From Microtetraspora niveoalba (GTDB taxonomy: Bacteria > Actinomycetota > Actinomycetes > Streptosporangiales > Streptosporangiaceae): DNA of 64,000 bases. The position numbers were made by a program, and so were the translations under genes. Below, piece by piece: positions 1 through 7,666 of the stretch. Below the pieces are notes generated by a model. That model did not search any database. It saw nothing but the letters and a program-made list of their open reading frames with translations, and had not been told where the DNA came from. The stretch covers positions 302,309-366,308 of the forward strand of contig NZ_BBYM01000017.1 of assembly GCF_001570405.1 (NCBI RefSeq). Direction: 5' to 3'. How positions within the stretch are numbered: the stretch's first letter is position 1; every line of letters begins with the position of its first letter.

Positions 1-819
1 GTCGAGCCCCACGATGTCCATCCGGTCGGCCCATGAGTGCACGTCCACCGGTTTGTGGTGGGCGAGGAAGTTGGTCAGTACGGGCACACCCGGTGTGACC
101 CGTCGCAGGATCGCCGCTTCGACCTCGAAGCACGCGCGCAGCGCCTCGTTGCTGAACCTCGTGAAGTCCAGTTGCTGGGCGGGGTTGGCGTACGTCGGCG
201 CGAGCCTGGGGGGCAGGATCTGGTCGAACGAGGTGTAGCGCTGGGACCAGAAGTCGGTGCACCAGGCCGCGTTCAGCCCTTCGACGTCGCCGTATCGCCC
301 GCGCAGCCAGCGACGGAAGTCGCGGGCCGACTCCTCGCAGAAGCACTCGGCGACGTGACAGCCGTACTCGTTTCCCACGTGCCAGAAGCCCAGGGCGGGG
401 TGGTCCCTGTAGTGCGCGGCGAGCGCCTCGACCAGCCTGGTGGCCCGGTCGCGGTAGACCGGGCTGGACGGGCAGTAGTGCTGGCGGCCGCCCGGCGCAA
501 GGACGGTGCCCGACCGGGTGACCGGCAGGATCTCCGGGTGTTCCGTGGCCAGCCAGGGCGGCGGTGAGGCGGTCATGGTGGCGAGGTCCACCGTCACCCC
601 GGCCGCCGCCAGCTCGTCCATCACCGTGTCGAAGTAGGAGAAGTCGTACGCGCCGGGCGCGGGCTCGACCCGCGCCCATCCGAAGACGCCGACGGTGACC
701 AGGTTGACCCCGGCCTCTGCCATCAGGCGCACGTCCTCGGCGCGGAGCTCGTCCGGCCACTGCTCGGGGTTGTAGTCGCCGCCGAAGCCCAGTCCGCCCA
801 GGCGGTCGGTGAAACTCAT
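1..819 (-). CDS. GH42 beta-galactosidase, N-terminal part (cut by window edge)
   Basis: The protein hydrolyses terminal beta-galactosides, probably in the cytoplasm on sugars imported by the adjoining ABC transporter. The 273 visible residues form the first half of the GH42 TIM barrel. They open with the GGDYNPEQW motif (residues 13-21) and carry the acid/base glutamate in HVGNEYGCH (E151). Cysteines at 116, 154, 159 and 161 fit the GH42 metal site. The nucleophile lies beyond the left edge, so the gene is partial at its 3' end. The ATG start at 819 lies only 4 bases after the stop of the upstream permease, which makes it the last visible gene of a binding protein-permease-permease-hydrolase operon. 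The family assignment is firm. The exact substrate (lactose-like or plant or host galactosides) is inferred from the neighbouring GH36 alpha-galactosidase. Confidence 0.93.
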   Translation of the reverse strand, partial: MSFTDRLGGLGFGGDYNPEQWPDELRAEDVRLMAEAGVNLVTVGVFGWARVEPAPGAYDFSYFDTVMDELAAAGVTVDLATMTASPPPWLATEHPEILPVTRSGTVLAPGGRQHYCPSSPVYRDRATRLVEALAAHYRDHPALGFWHVGNEYGCHVAECFCEESARDFRRWLRGRYGDVEGLNAAWCTDFWSQRYTSFDQILPPRLAPTYANPAQQLDFTRFSNEALRACFEVEAAILRRVTPGVPVLTNFLAHHKPVDVHSWADRMDIVGLD

Positions 820-823
820 GTGC

Positions 824-1663
824 TCAGTCCTTCATTCCGGTGGCGGCGATGCCCTGGACGATGTGGCGCTGCGCGAACAGGAAGACCACGACCAGCGGGA
901 GGATCGTGACGACGGCGCCGGCGAAGAGCGCGGGAAGGTTGATCGACTGCGAGGTCAGGAACGTGGACAGCGCGATCTGGGCGGTCCACGACTCCGGGTC
1001 CTGGCCGATGACGAGCGGCCAGAGGAAGGCGTTCCAGCTCTCGATGAACGACAGCGTGCCCAGCGAGGCGAGCAGGGCGCCCGAGTTGGGCAGCGCGAGC
1101 CGCCAGTACACGCCCAGATGGCCCAGGCCGTCCAGTCGGCCCGCCTCCTCGATCTCCTGCGGGAACTTCAGGTAGAAGTTGCGGAACAGCAGCACCGAGA
1201 ACGCGTTGAACAGGCCGGGCACGATGACACCCCACAGGGTGTCGACCCCGCCCATCGCGCTGACCAGCACGAAGGTGGGCACGAACGTGGCCGAGGTCGG
1301 GATCATCAGGGTCACGACGATGAAGGACATGACCACGCCGCGGCCGGGCACCGAGATGCGGGCCAGGGCGTAGCCGGACATCGAGCCGAGCAGGGTGGAG
1401 ACGGGCGCGGTGACGATCGCGATGACGAAGGAGTTCCCGAGCGCGCCCGCCATCGGCACCGACGGGTCGTCGAACAGGTCCGTGAAGCCCCGCAGGGTGA
1501 ACGGGTCGGGCAGCCAGTGCCAGTCCGGGTCGGTGACCTGCGTCCCGGTCATCAGCGCGGCGCGCAGCATGAAGTAGAAAGGCGCCAGGAACAGCACGGC
1601 GGCGACGCCGACGACCAGATAGGTCAGGACCGTCGCCGGAGTCCTGCGCGTGGTCTTGCGCAT
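824..1663 (-). CDS. Carbohydrate ABC transporter permease, MalG type
   Basis: This is the second membrane subunit of a sugar importer (CUT1 family). The 279-residue protein has about six membrane segments, beginning with one at residues 12-33. The EAGRLDGLG loop about 90 residues before the C-terminus is the EAA motif that contacts the ATPase. The ATG at 1663 was chosen because the residues before it read as overlap with the upstream gene; the spacing to the upstream stop is 2 bases. No ATP-binding subunit is encoded here. That is usual for CUT1 systems in actinobacteria, which share one MsiK-type ATPase. It is co-transcribed with the binding protein, the MalF-type permease and the GH42 enzyme. 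Confidence 0.92.
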   Translation of the reverse strand: MRKTTRRTPATVLTYLVVGVAAVLFLAPFYFMLRAALMTGTQVTDPDWHWLPDPFTLRGFTDLFDDPSVPMAGALGNSFVIAIVTAPVSTLLGSMSGYALARISVPGRGVVMSFIVVTLMIPTSATFVPTFVLVSAMGGVDTLWGVIVPGLFNAFSVLLFRNFYLKFPQEIEEAGRLDGLGHLGVYWRLALPNSGALLASLGTLSFIESWNAFLWPLVIGQDPESWTAQIALSTFLTSQSINLPALFAGAVVTILPLVVVFLFAQRHIVQGIAATGMKD

Positions 1664-1665
1664 GG

Positions 1666-2637
1666 TCAGTCCTTCCGGCCGAATCCGACGAGGCGTCCCT
1701 GCAGCAGGGTCACCAGGACGATCAACAGGGTCAGCAGGAACGCGCCCGCCGAGCCCACGCCGTAGTCCTGGCCCTTGAGCGCGGTGTCGTACAGGAACAC
1801 CAGCGGCGGCCGTACGGGGGCGGTGGAGTTGCCGGTGGTGGTCATGAACACGTTGTAGAACTCGTCGAACGCCTGGAACGCGGCGATGAGGATCAGCATG
1901 AGGATCGCCACCGACGTGTTGCGCAGCATCGGCAGGGTGATGTGCCGGAACCGCGCCCACCGGGACGCGCCGTCCAGTGCGGCCGCCTCGTACAGGTGGA
2001 CCGGGATGGCCTGGAGGCCGGCCAGGAACAGGATCATGTAGAGGCCGACCTGGAGCCACAGGCGCACTGTGATGATCACGATCCAGTACAGGGGCGGGTC
2101 GGTGCTGGCGATCCAGGACTGGACGTCCCAGCCGAACAGCCCGCCGATGGTGTTGGCGACGCCGGACGGCAGGCCGTTGAACAGGCTCATCTTCCAGATC
2201 AGCGCGGCGACGACATAGGAGACGGCGGCCGGGATGAGGAAACCGGTGCGGAAGAAGGCCCGGCCGCGGCGCATCCCGTGCAGCAGCACGGCGAGCCCGA
2301 GCGAGATGCCGAACGTCACCGGCACGATGAAGATCGTGAACAGGATGACCCCGGTCATCGAGGACCGGAACGCCTCGTCCCCGAGCAGGAAGGTGTAGTT
2401 GTCGAAGCCGACCCAGGATCCGAGATCGACGGTGCCGCGAGCCTCGCTGAAACTGAGCAGGAAGCTCCAGCCGATGGCGACGTATTTGAACAGGCCGAGG
2501 CCGAGGACCGTGGGCGCGGTCAGCACGGCGAACGCGCCCACGGCCCTCCAGTCGGTCGGCCGCCCGCGGCGGCCGGGCCGGACCCCGGCCGGGCGCGCGG
2601 CGGCGGCCGTCTGCCCGGTCGTGGCGGTGTCTGACAT
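1666..2637 (-). CDS. Carbohydrate ABC transporter permease, MalF type
   Basis: This is the first membrane subunit of the sugar importer, 323 residues. A polar, proline- and arginine-rich N-terminus (about 30 residues) leads into six predicted membrane helices. The EAAALDGASRWARF motif near residue 220 is the classical EAA loop. The ATG at 2637 lies 2 bases beyond the stop of the binding-protein gene, so translation is likely coupled. The partner is the MalG-type permease downstream. Substrate specificity comes from the binding protein and the neighbouring galactosidases. Confidence 0.92.
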   Translation of the reverse strand: MSDTATTGQTAAAARPAGVRPGRRGRPTDWRAVGAFAVLTAPTVLGLGLFKYVAIGWSFLLSFSEARGTVDLGSWVGFDNYTFLLGDEAFRSSMTGVILFTIFIVPVTFGISLGLAVLLHGMRRGRAFFRTGFLIPAAVSYVVAALIWKMSLFNGLPSGVANTIGGLFGWDVQSWIASTDPPLYWIVIITVRLWLQVGLYMILFLAGLQAIPVHLYEAAALDGASRWARFRHITLPMLRNTSVAILMLILIAAFQAFDEFYNVFMTTTGNSTAPVRPPLVFLYDTALKGQDYGVGSAGAFLLTLLIVLVTLLQGRLVGFGRKD

Positions 2638-2639
2638 GC

Positions 2640-3908
2640 TCAGGCCAGCTGCTTGTCGAGCTCGGCCTGCGCCTTCGCCGCGGCCTCGTCGAGCAGCGAC
2701 CTGGCGTCGCCGCCGCTCTTGGCGATCTTCAGGACGGCCTGCGCGAACGCGGAGTCCATCGTGGTGTTCCACAGGTTCGGGTAGGCCCTGCCGGTGTTCG
2801 CCAGGACGTCGGCGGCGTCCTTCGCCGGGCCCGAGCCGAACTCGGTGGTCCGCGCCGCGACGCTCTTGCGCGACGGGACGTGGAACCCGTAGCTGACGCA
2901 CCAGTCCTTCTGCAGATCCGCCTGCTTGATCCAGAGCCACTCGATGAACTTCTTGGCCTCTTCGGCGTGCTTGCTCTTGGCGTTCACGGCCGCGAACCAG
3001 CCGCCGATGCGGGAGACCGCCTGCCCCGTGTCGCCGAACTTCGGCCACGCGATGACGCCGAAGTCGTCACCGAGCGCCTTCTTGATGGCGGGCATGGCCC
3101 ACAGACCGCACCACTGCATGGCGGCGGCGCCCTGGACGAACGCGCCCGGGTCGTACCAGTCGGTGGTGAAGTCCAGCAGCAGCGACTTGTCGTCGTGCAA
3201 CTGCTTGAGTCCGGAGATCGCGGCGACGCCCTCGGGCGAGTTGAAGACGACCTTCCTGCCCTCGGGATCGAGCAGGTCGCCGCCGCCCGACCACAGCAGC
3301 AGGTACGCCGCGTTGCCGATGCCGTCGGAGCCGACGAACAGGCCCTTCTGCTCCCGGCTGGTGAGCCTCTTGGCGGCGGCGGCCAGATCGGCGAAGGTCT
3401 GCGGCACGGCGATCCCGGCCTTCTCCAGGACGCTCTTGCGGTAGTACAGGACCATCGCGTCGTCCATCATCTTCAGGCCGTAGAGCTTGCCGTCGGCCGT
3501 GGCGGAGTCCAGTGAGGCCTTGGAGTACTCGGCCTCCTGCCCCTTGATGATGTCGTCGAGCGGAGCGAGCAGGCCGTTCTTGACGTCGACGTACTGGAAG
3601 TCGCCGATCTCGAACAGGTCGGGCGCCTGCGGGGTGAGCAGCGTCGAGTGGAGCTTCGCGGAATAGTCGCCCGCGATCCAGTTGACCTTGATGGCGACGT
3701 CCGGGTTGGCCTTGGTGTACTCCTTGGCGTACCGGATCACCGCCTGCTGGGTGCCGGCCTCGCCGTAGGCGTGGTACCACTGCTCCAGCGTGACCTTGGC
3801 GCCGGCCTTGACGGCGTCGTCCTTGCCGCACGCGGCAAGCGCGATGCCGCCGACGAAGAGGAGCGATCCGCCGAGGAAGGCGCGGCGGGATGTCAGGGAA
3901 GTGCTCAT
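2640..3908 (-). CDS. Sugar-binding lipoprotein of ABC importer
   Basis: This extracytoplasmic solute-binding protein (family 1, MalE/CUT1 type) has 422 residues. The N-terminus has a twin-arginine-like SRRAF stretch, a hydrophobic core and a lipobox ending in LAAC (Cys about residue 28), so it is exported and lipid-anchored. The body has the usual two-lobe pattern with aromatic sugar-contacting stretches such as GGWFAAVNAKSK. The ATG at 3908 is preceded by AAGGA at a workable distance. It is the first gene of the importer/GH42 operon. The 272 bases upstream, up to the ROK gene, hold the promoter; I saw no copy of the 5410-5432 palindrome there. The likely ligand is a galactose-containing oligosaccharide, inferred from context. 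Confidence 0.92.
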   Translation of the reverse strand: MSTSLTSRRAFLGGSLLFVGGIALAACGKDDAVKAGAKVTLEQWYHAYGEAGTQQAVIRYAKEYTKANPDVAIKVNWIAGDYSAKLHSTLLTPQAPDLFEIGDFQYVDVKNGLLAPLDDIIKGQEAEYSKASLDSATADGKLYGLKMMDDAMVLYYRKSVLEKAGIAVPQTFADLAAAAKRLTSREQKGLFVGSDGIGNAAYLLLWSGGGDLLDPEGRKVVFNSPEGVAAISGLKQLHDDKSLLLDFTTDWYDPGAFVQGAAAMQWCGLWAMPAIKKALGDDFGVIAWPKFGDTGQAVSRIGGWFAAVNAKSKHAEEAKKFIEWLWIKQADLQKDWCVSYGFHVPSRKSVAARTTEFGSGPAKDAADVLANTGRAYPNLWNTTMDSAFAQAVLKIAKSGGDARSLLDEAAAKAQAELDKQLA

Positions 3909-4180
3909 TCGGGGGGTTCCTTTCTGAGGGGCCGAGCCGCCCGCCGGCCCATGACGCGGGCCGGTGTTCCCGGAGATGGTGCTGGGGACTGCCTGACGAA
4001 CGCCGCCCGCGCGACCGCGGATCCAGTGGGTCCCGGGCGGATGCGTCGAGAGGAGGAGGCCGGAGCGGAGCCTCCGCCCGTTCCCGGGCCACGCGGAAAC
4101 TCCGAGCCGGCGAGGTGTCTCGTCGACGGGCCACAGTGCCGCGAAGCGCCGTCCGGGCCGCGCGCGGCAGGCGTGGTCTG

Positions 4181-5386
4181 TCAGCCGGGTGTACCGACCA
4201 TGGACTGGACGGCGACGGTCGCCGCGCCGCGCGCCCATTCCTCGAACGGCAGCGGGCGGATGGTCAGGCCGCACCGCCCCGCGCTGCCGTATGCCTGGGC
4301 GGAGAACGCCTCGCGGATCGACTCCTCGAACAGGTCGTAGGCGTCGAGTCCTTCGCCGGACACCACGAGGCTTTCCGGGCCGAGGAGGTTCGCCACCACG
4401 GCCAGGCCGAGGCCGATCGCCCGGCCGGCGATGGCGAAGACCTTGCGGAGGACCTGGTCGCCCGAGCGGGCCCGATCGACCGCCTGGTCGATGGTGAGAT
4501 CGTCCACGCCGGTGGCGCGGCGCGCCTCGGTGAGCAGTGCCTGGGTGGAGGCCAGCGCTTCGAGGCAGCCGGTCGCGCCGCAGTGGCAGCGCGGTCCGTC
4601 GACGCCGATCGGCACATGGCCGATCTCCCCGGACACGCCGAACGCGCCGGAGACGAGACCGCCGTTGACGACGAACGCGCTGCCTATGCCGGTGCCGACG
4701 GTGACCAGGGCGAAGGAGGACGCGCCGACGCCTTCACCGAACCAGTGCTCGGCGACGGCGAGGGCCTTGACGTCGTTCTCCAGGGTCGTGGTGAGCCCGG
4801 TGGCCTCATCCAGCAGCGCGGCGAGCGGGACGTCCCGCCAGCCGAGGAAGGGGGAGTAGCGCACGGTGCCGGTGTCGCGGTCGACGTCGCCGGAGATGGC
4901 GACGCCGAGCCGATGGGCCCGCTCTCGGAAGTCGGGGTGTTCGTCCAAGAGCTCCGTGGTGAGCGCGGCGATGGCCGCGACCACGTCGGCGGGTTCCATG
5001 GAAGAGGCGGAGGCGTCGGTCCGCACGTCGAATCCGGGCACCGGGCGGTGCTGGGAGGTCACGATCCGGGAGCCGAGATCGGTCACCACACCGATGAGGT
5101 CATCACCGGTGATCTTGATTCCGACGAAGTACTCACGTTCCGGCGCGATCGCCAGCGGGCTGGCGGGCCTGCCCGCGCCGGGCGCCGTCCGCTCGGTGGG
5201 TGCGAGTTCCCGCAGGTAGCCCGCCTCGATCAGGGGGCGGGCGGCTTTGGTCACCGCCGCGGACGAGAGGCCGGTGAGCCGGCAGACGTCGACCCGGCTC
5301 GCCGGGCCCCGGGTGAGGACCGTGGTGAAGACCGCTGCGGCGGCGGGGCTGGCGACGGGCGCCTTGGAGCCCTGGCTTCTCGGCAT
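4181..5386 (-). CDS. ROK-family transcriptional repressor
   Basis: This 401-residue protein has an N-terminal winged helix-turn-helix (residues about 15-75, including the CRLTGLSSAAVTKAARPLIEAG pattern broken over two helices). A ROK sugar-kinase-like domain follows. The zinc/ROK motif CHCGATGCLE contains C267, C269 and C274. The glycine-rich phosphate-binding motif TVGTGIGSAF lies before it. ROK repressors of this NagC/XylR type release DNA when a sugar binds. It sits between the GH42 importer operon (same strand, downstream) and the GH36 gene (divergent), so it most likely controls both. A 23-bp AT-rich palindrome immediately upstream is the probable operator. The effector sugar is unknown; galactose or a galactoside is inferred. 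Confidence 0.9.
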   Translation of the reverse strand: MPRSQGSKAPVASPAAAAVFTTVLTRGPASRVDVCRLTGLSSAAVTKAARPLIEAGYLRELAPTERTAPGAGRPASPLAIAPEREYFVGIKITGDDLIGVVTDLGSRIVTSQHRPVPGFDVRTDASASSMEPADVVAAIAALTTELLDEHPDFRERAHRLGVAISGDVDRDTGTVRYSPFLGWRDVPLAALLDEATGLTTTLENDVKALAVAEHWFGEGVGASSFALVTVGTGIGSAFVVNGGLVSGAFGVSGEIGHVPIGVDGPRCHCGATGCLEALASTQALLTEARRATGVDDLTIDQAVDRARSGDQVLRKVFAIAGRAIGLGLAVVANLLGPESLVVSGEGLDAYDLFEESIREAFSAQAYGSAGRCGLTIRPLPFEEWARGAATVAVQSMVGTPG

Positions 5387-5409
5387 GCGGGTTACCGTAG
5401 GGTCAACTA

Positions 5410-5432
5410 ATTAACTTCGTCAAGAATTTAAT
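5410..5432. promoter_or_regulatory. Probable ROK operator between repressor and GH36 gene
   Basis: This is an imperfect 23-bp palindrome in which 18 of 23 positions match the reverse complement, with outer arms ATTAA and TTAAT. It is a conspicuous AT-rich island in GC-rich DNA, 24 bases from the repressor start and about 60 bases from the GH36 start. That position suits binding by the ROK protein to block both divergent promoters. Confidence 0.65.
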
Positions 5433-5493
5433 TTGGGGTGGCCGCGCTCTACACTTCCGGACCGTCGCCGACCCTCGCGAGGAGCGCCCCACT

Positions 5494-7572
5494 GTGATCG
5501 AGTTCGACCCCCGCCACCGGATCTGGCTGCTCAGCACGCCCACCACCGCGTACGCGCTGCGGCTGGACGAGGACGGCACTCCCCGGCACGTGCACTGGGG
5601 GCGCGCCCTGACGTTGGAGCAGGCGGCGGCCGTACCGCCCTTCCGCGACCCGGCGGACAGCAGCTTCGAGCACCCGCGGGCGGACGGGGCGGAGTTTCCT
5701 GTCGCCGGGTTCGGGCCGCCCGCCCTCCAGGTCCGTTTCCCGGGCGGAGGGCAGGAGATCGAGTGGCGCTTCGACGGTCACACGGTCGAGGGCGGTCATC
5801 TGACGATCCGGCTGCACGACCGGTGCCGTCCGCTCGCGGCCGAGTTGCACTACCGGGTGCATGAGGACGGCGACGTGCTGGAGCGGTGGACCGTACTGCG
5901 GCACTCGGGGGGTGACGCGCCGCTGGAAGTGCTGCGTGTGGACTCGGCCGCGTGGAGTGTTCCCCATCTGGCGGGCTACCGGCTGAGCCATGTGACCGGG
6001 GCGTGGGGCAGTGAGTTCCGGCTGCGACGCGAGGCTCTCCCAGGAGGGGAGACCGTGCTGACGAGCAGGCGAGGCGTATCGGGGCATCACGCCAATCCAT
6101 GGCTCATGATCGACGACGGTGGGGCCGGCGAGGAGCACGGGGAGGTGTGGAGCACCGCGCTGGCCTGGAGCGGGAGCTGGCGGATCACGCTGCACCGTTC
6201 ACCCGCCGAGCGCCTGTGCTGGAGCGGCGGGTTCGGCCACGACGGCGTCACCTGGCGGCTGGAGCCGGGCGAGTCGCTGGAGACGCCGGTTTTCGCGGGC
6301 CTGTACCGCCCGGACGGATTCGGCGGGACGAGCCGCTCCTGGCACGCGTACATCGCGCGGCATGTGCTGCCCGCCGGGGCCGAGTTGCGCCCGGTGGTCT
6401 ACAACTCGTGGGAGGCGACCGGCTGGGCGGTGACGGAGGAGGGGCAGAAGGGGCTCGCGGTCCTCGCGGCCGAGGTCGGCGCGGAGATGTTCGTCATGGA
6501 CGACGGCTGGTTCGGCGCGCGCGACAGTGACGGGGCCGGGCTCGGTGACTGGGTGCCGAACCCCGGCAAGTTCCCCACGGGGCTGGACGGGCTGATCGCC
6601 GAGGTGCACCGGCTCGGCATGCGGTTCGGGATCTGGGTGGAGCCGGAGATGGTCAACCCCGACAGCGACCTCTACCGCGCCCATCCCGACTGGGTGCTGC
6701 ACGAGCCGGACCGGCGCCGCACGCTGCTGCGCAACCAACTCGTGCTCGACTTCGGGCGGCCCGAGGTGGCCTCATGGGCGCACGACTGGCTGGACCGGCT
6801 GGTGGGCGGACACGGGATCGACTTCCTCAAATGGGACATGAACCGGGCTCTCACCGAGGTGGGGCGGCCCGGGGCCGGCGATCCGGGCCGGCCCTGGATC
6901 GACCATGTGCGCGGTGTGTACGAGGTGATGGACCGGCTGCGCGCCGACCATCCCCGGCTGCGGATCGAGGCGTGCGCGGGCGGTGGCGGCCGGGTGGACC
7001 TCGGTGTGCTGCGCCGTACCGACGAGGCGTGGACCTCCGACAACACCGACGCCGCCGACCGGATCGCGATCCAGCACGGGTTCGGGCAGATCTATCCCGC
7101 CCGGACGATGGCGGCCTGGGTGACCGACAGCCCGAACTTCCTGACCGGCCGGGATCTGCCGCTGCGGTTCCGCTTCCATGTGGCGATGGCCGGAGTGCTG
7201 GGCGTCGGCGGCGACCTGTCGCGCTGGAGCGCCGCCGAGCGCGAAGAGGCGGCGGAGCTCGTCGCGCTCTACAAGGAGATCCGCCCGGTCGTGCAGCACG
7301 GCGTCCACTACCGGCTGGGGGAGCCGCCGCTGACCGGTGCCCAGTATGTCGCGGACGGCCGGGTCGTCGTGCTCGCCTGGCGGCTGTCGTCCCCCTTCGG
7401 AGCCCCGCCCGCGCCTCTGCGGTTGCGCGCCCTGGACCCGGACGCCCGCTACCGCGACGACGACACCGGCGCCGTCCATCACGGGGCCGTTCTGCTGGCT
7501 CATGGCCTCCCGCTTGAGCTGCCGGGCCGCGGTCACGCGAGCGCCCTCGTCCGCCTGACCCGTGTCGAGTGA
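5494..7572 (+). CDS. GH36 alpha-galactosidase
   Basis: This 692-residue enzyme hydrolyses alpha-1,6-galactosides such as melibiose and raffinose. It has the GH36 layout: an N-terminal beta-sandwich (about 1-285), a TIM barrel (about 290-610) and a C-terminal beta domain. The nucleophile is Asp448 in FLKWDMNR and the acid/base is Asp516 in TSDNTD. The WGxxVDDGWF-type barrel entry appears as MDDGWFGARDSD. The GTG start at 5494 follows GGAG at about 10 bases. The length matches the bacterial GH36 group. There is no signal peptide, so it acts in the cytoplasm on imported sugar. It is divergent from the ROK repressor and shares the operator at 5410-5432. Confidence 0.95.
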   Translation: MIEFDPRHRIWLLSTPTTAYALRLDEDGTPRHVHWGRALTLEQAAAVPPFRDPADSSFEHPRADGAEFPVAGFGPPALQVRFPGGGQEIEWRFDGHTVEGGHLTIRLHDRCRPLAAELHYRVHEDGDVLERWTVLRHSGGDAPLEVLRVDSAAWSVPHLAGYRLSHVTGAWGSEFRLRREALPGGETVLTSRRGVSGHHANPWLMIDDGGAGEEHGEVWSTALAWSGSWRITLHRSPAERLCWSGGFGHDGVTWRLEPGESLETPVFAGLYRPDGFGGTSRSWHAYIARHVLPAGAELRPVVYNSWEATGWAVTEEGQKGLAVLAAEVGAEMFVMDDGWFGARDSDGAGLGDWVPNPGKFPTGLDGLIAEVHRLGMRFGIWVEPEMVNPDSDLYRAHPDWVLHEPDRRRTLLRNQLVLDFGRPEVASWAHDWLDRLVGGHGIDFLKWDMNRALTEVGRPGAGDPGRPWIDHVRGVYEVMDRLRADHPRLRIEACAGGGGRVDLGVLRRTDEAWTSDNTDAADRIAIQHGFGQIYPARTMAAWVTDSPNFLTGRDLPLRFRFHVAMAGVLGVGGDLSRWSAAEREEAAELVALYKEIRPVVQHGVHYRLGEPPLTGAQYVADGRVVVLAWRLSSPFGAPPAPLRLRALDPDARYRDDDTGAVHHGAVLLAHGLPLELPGRGHASALVRLTRVE

Positions 7573-7666
7573 GAGTCGACCGCCTCCCGGGATCGGCCGT
7601 ACGCCACCGGAGTGGAGGTCGGCGGCGAGCGTTCATTTCCGCGGGCGATCCCTTGCACTCGATCGT

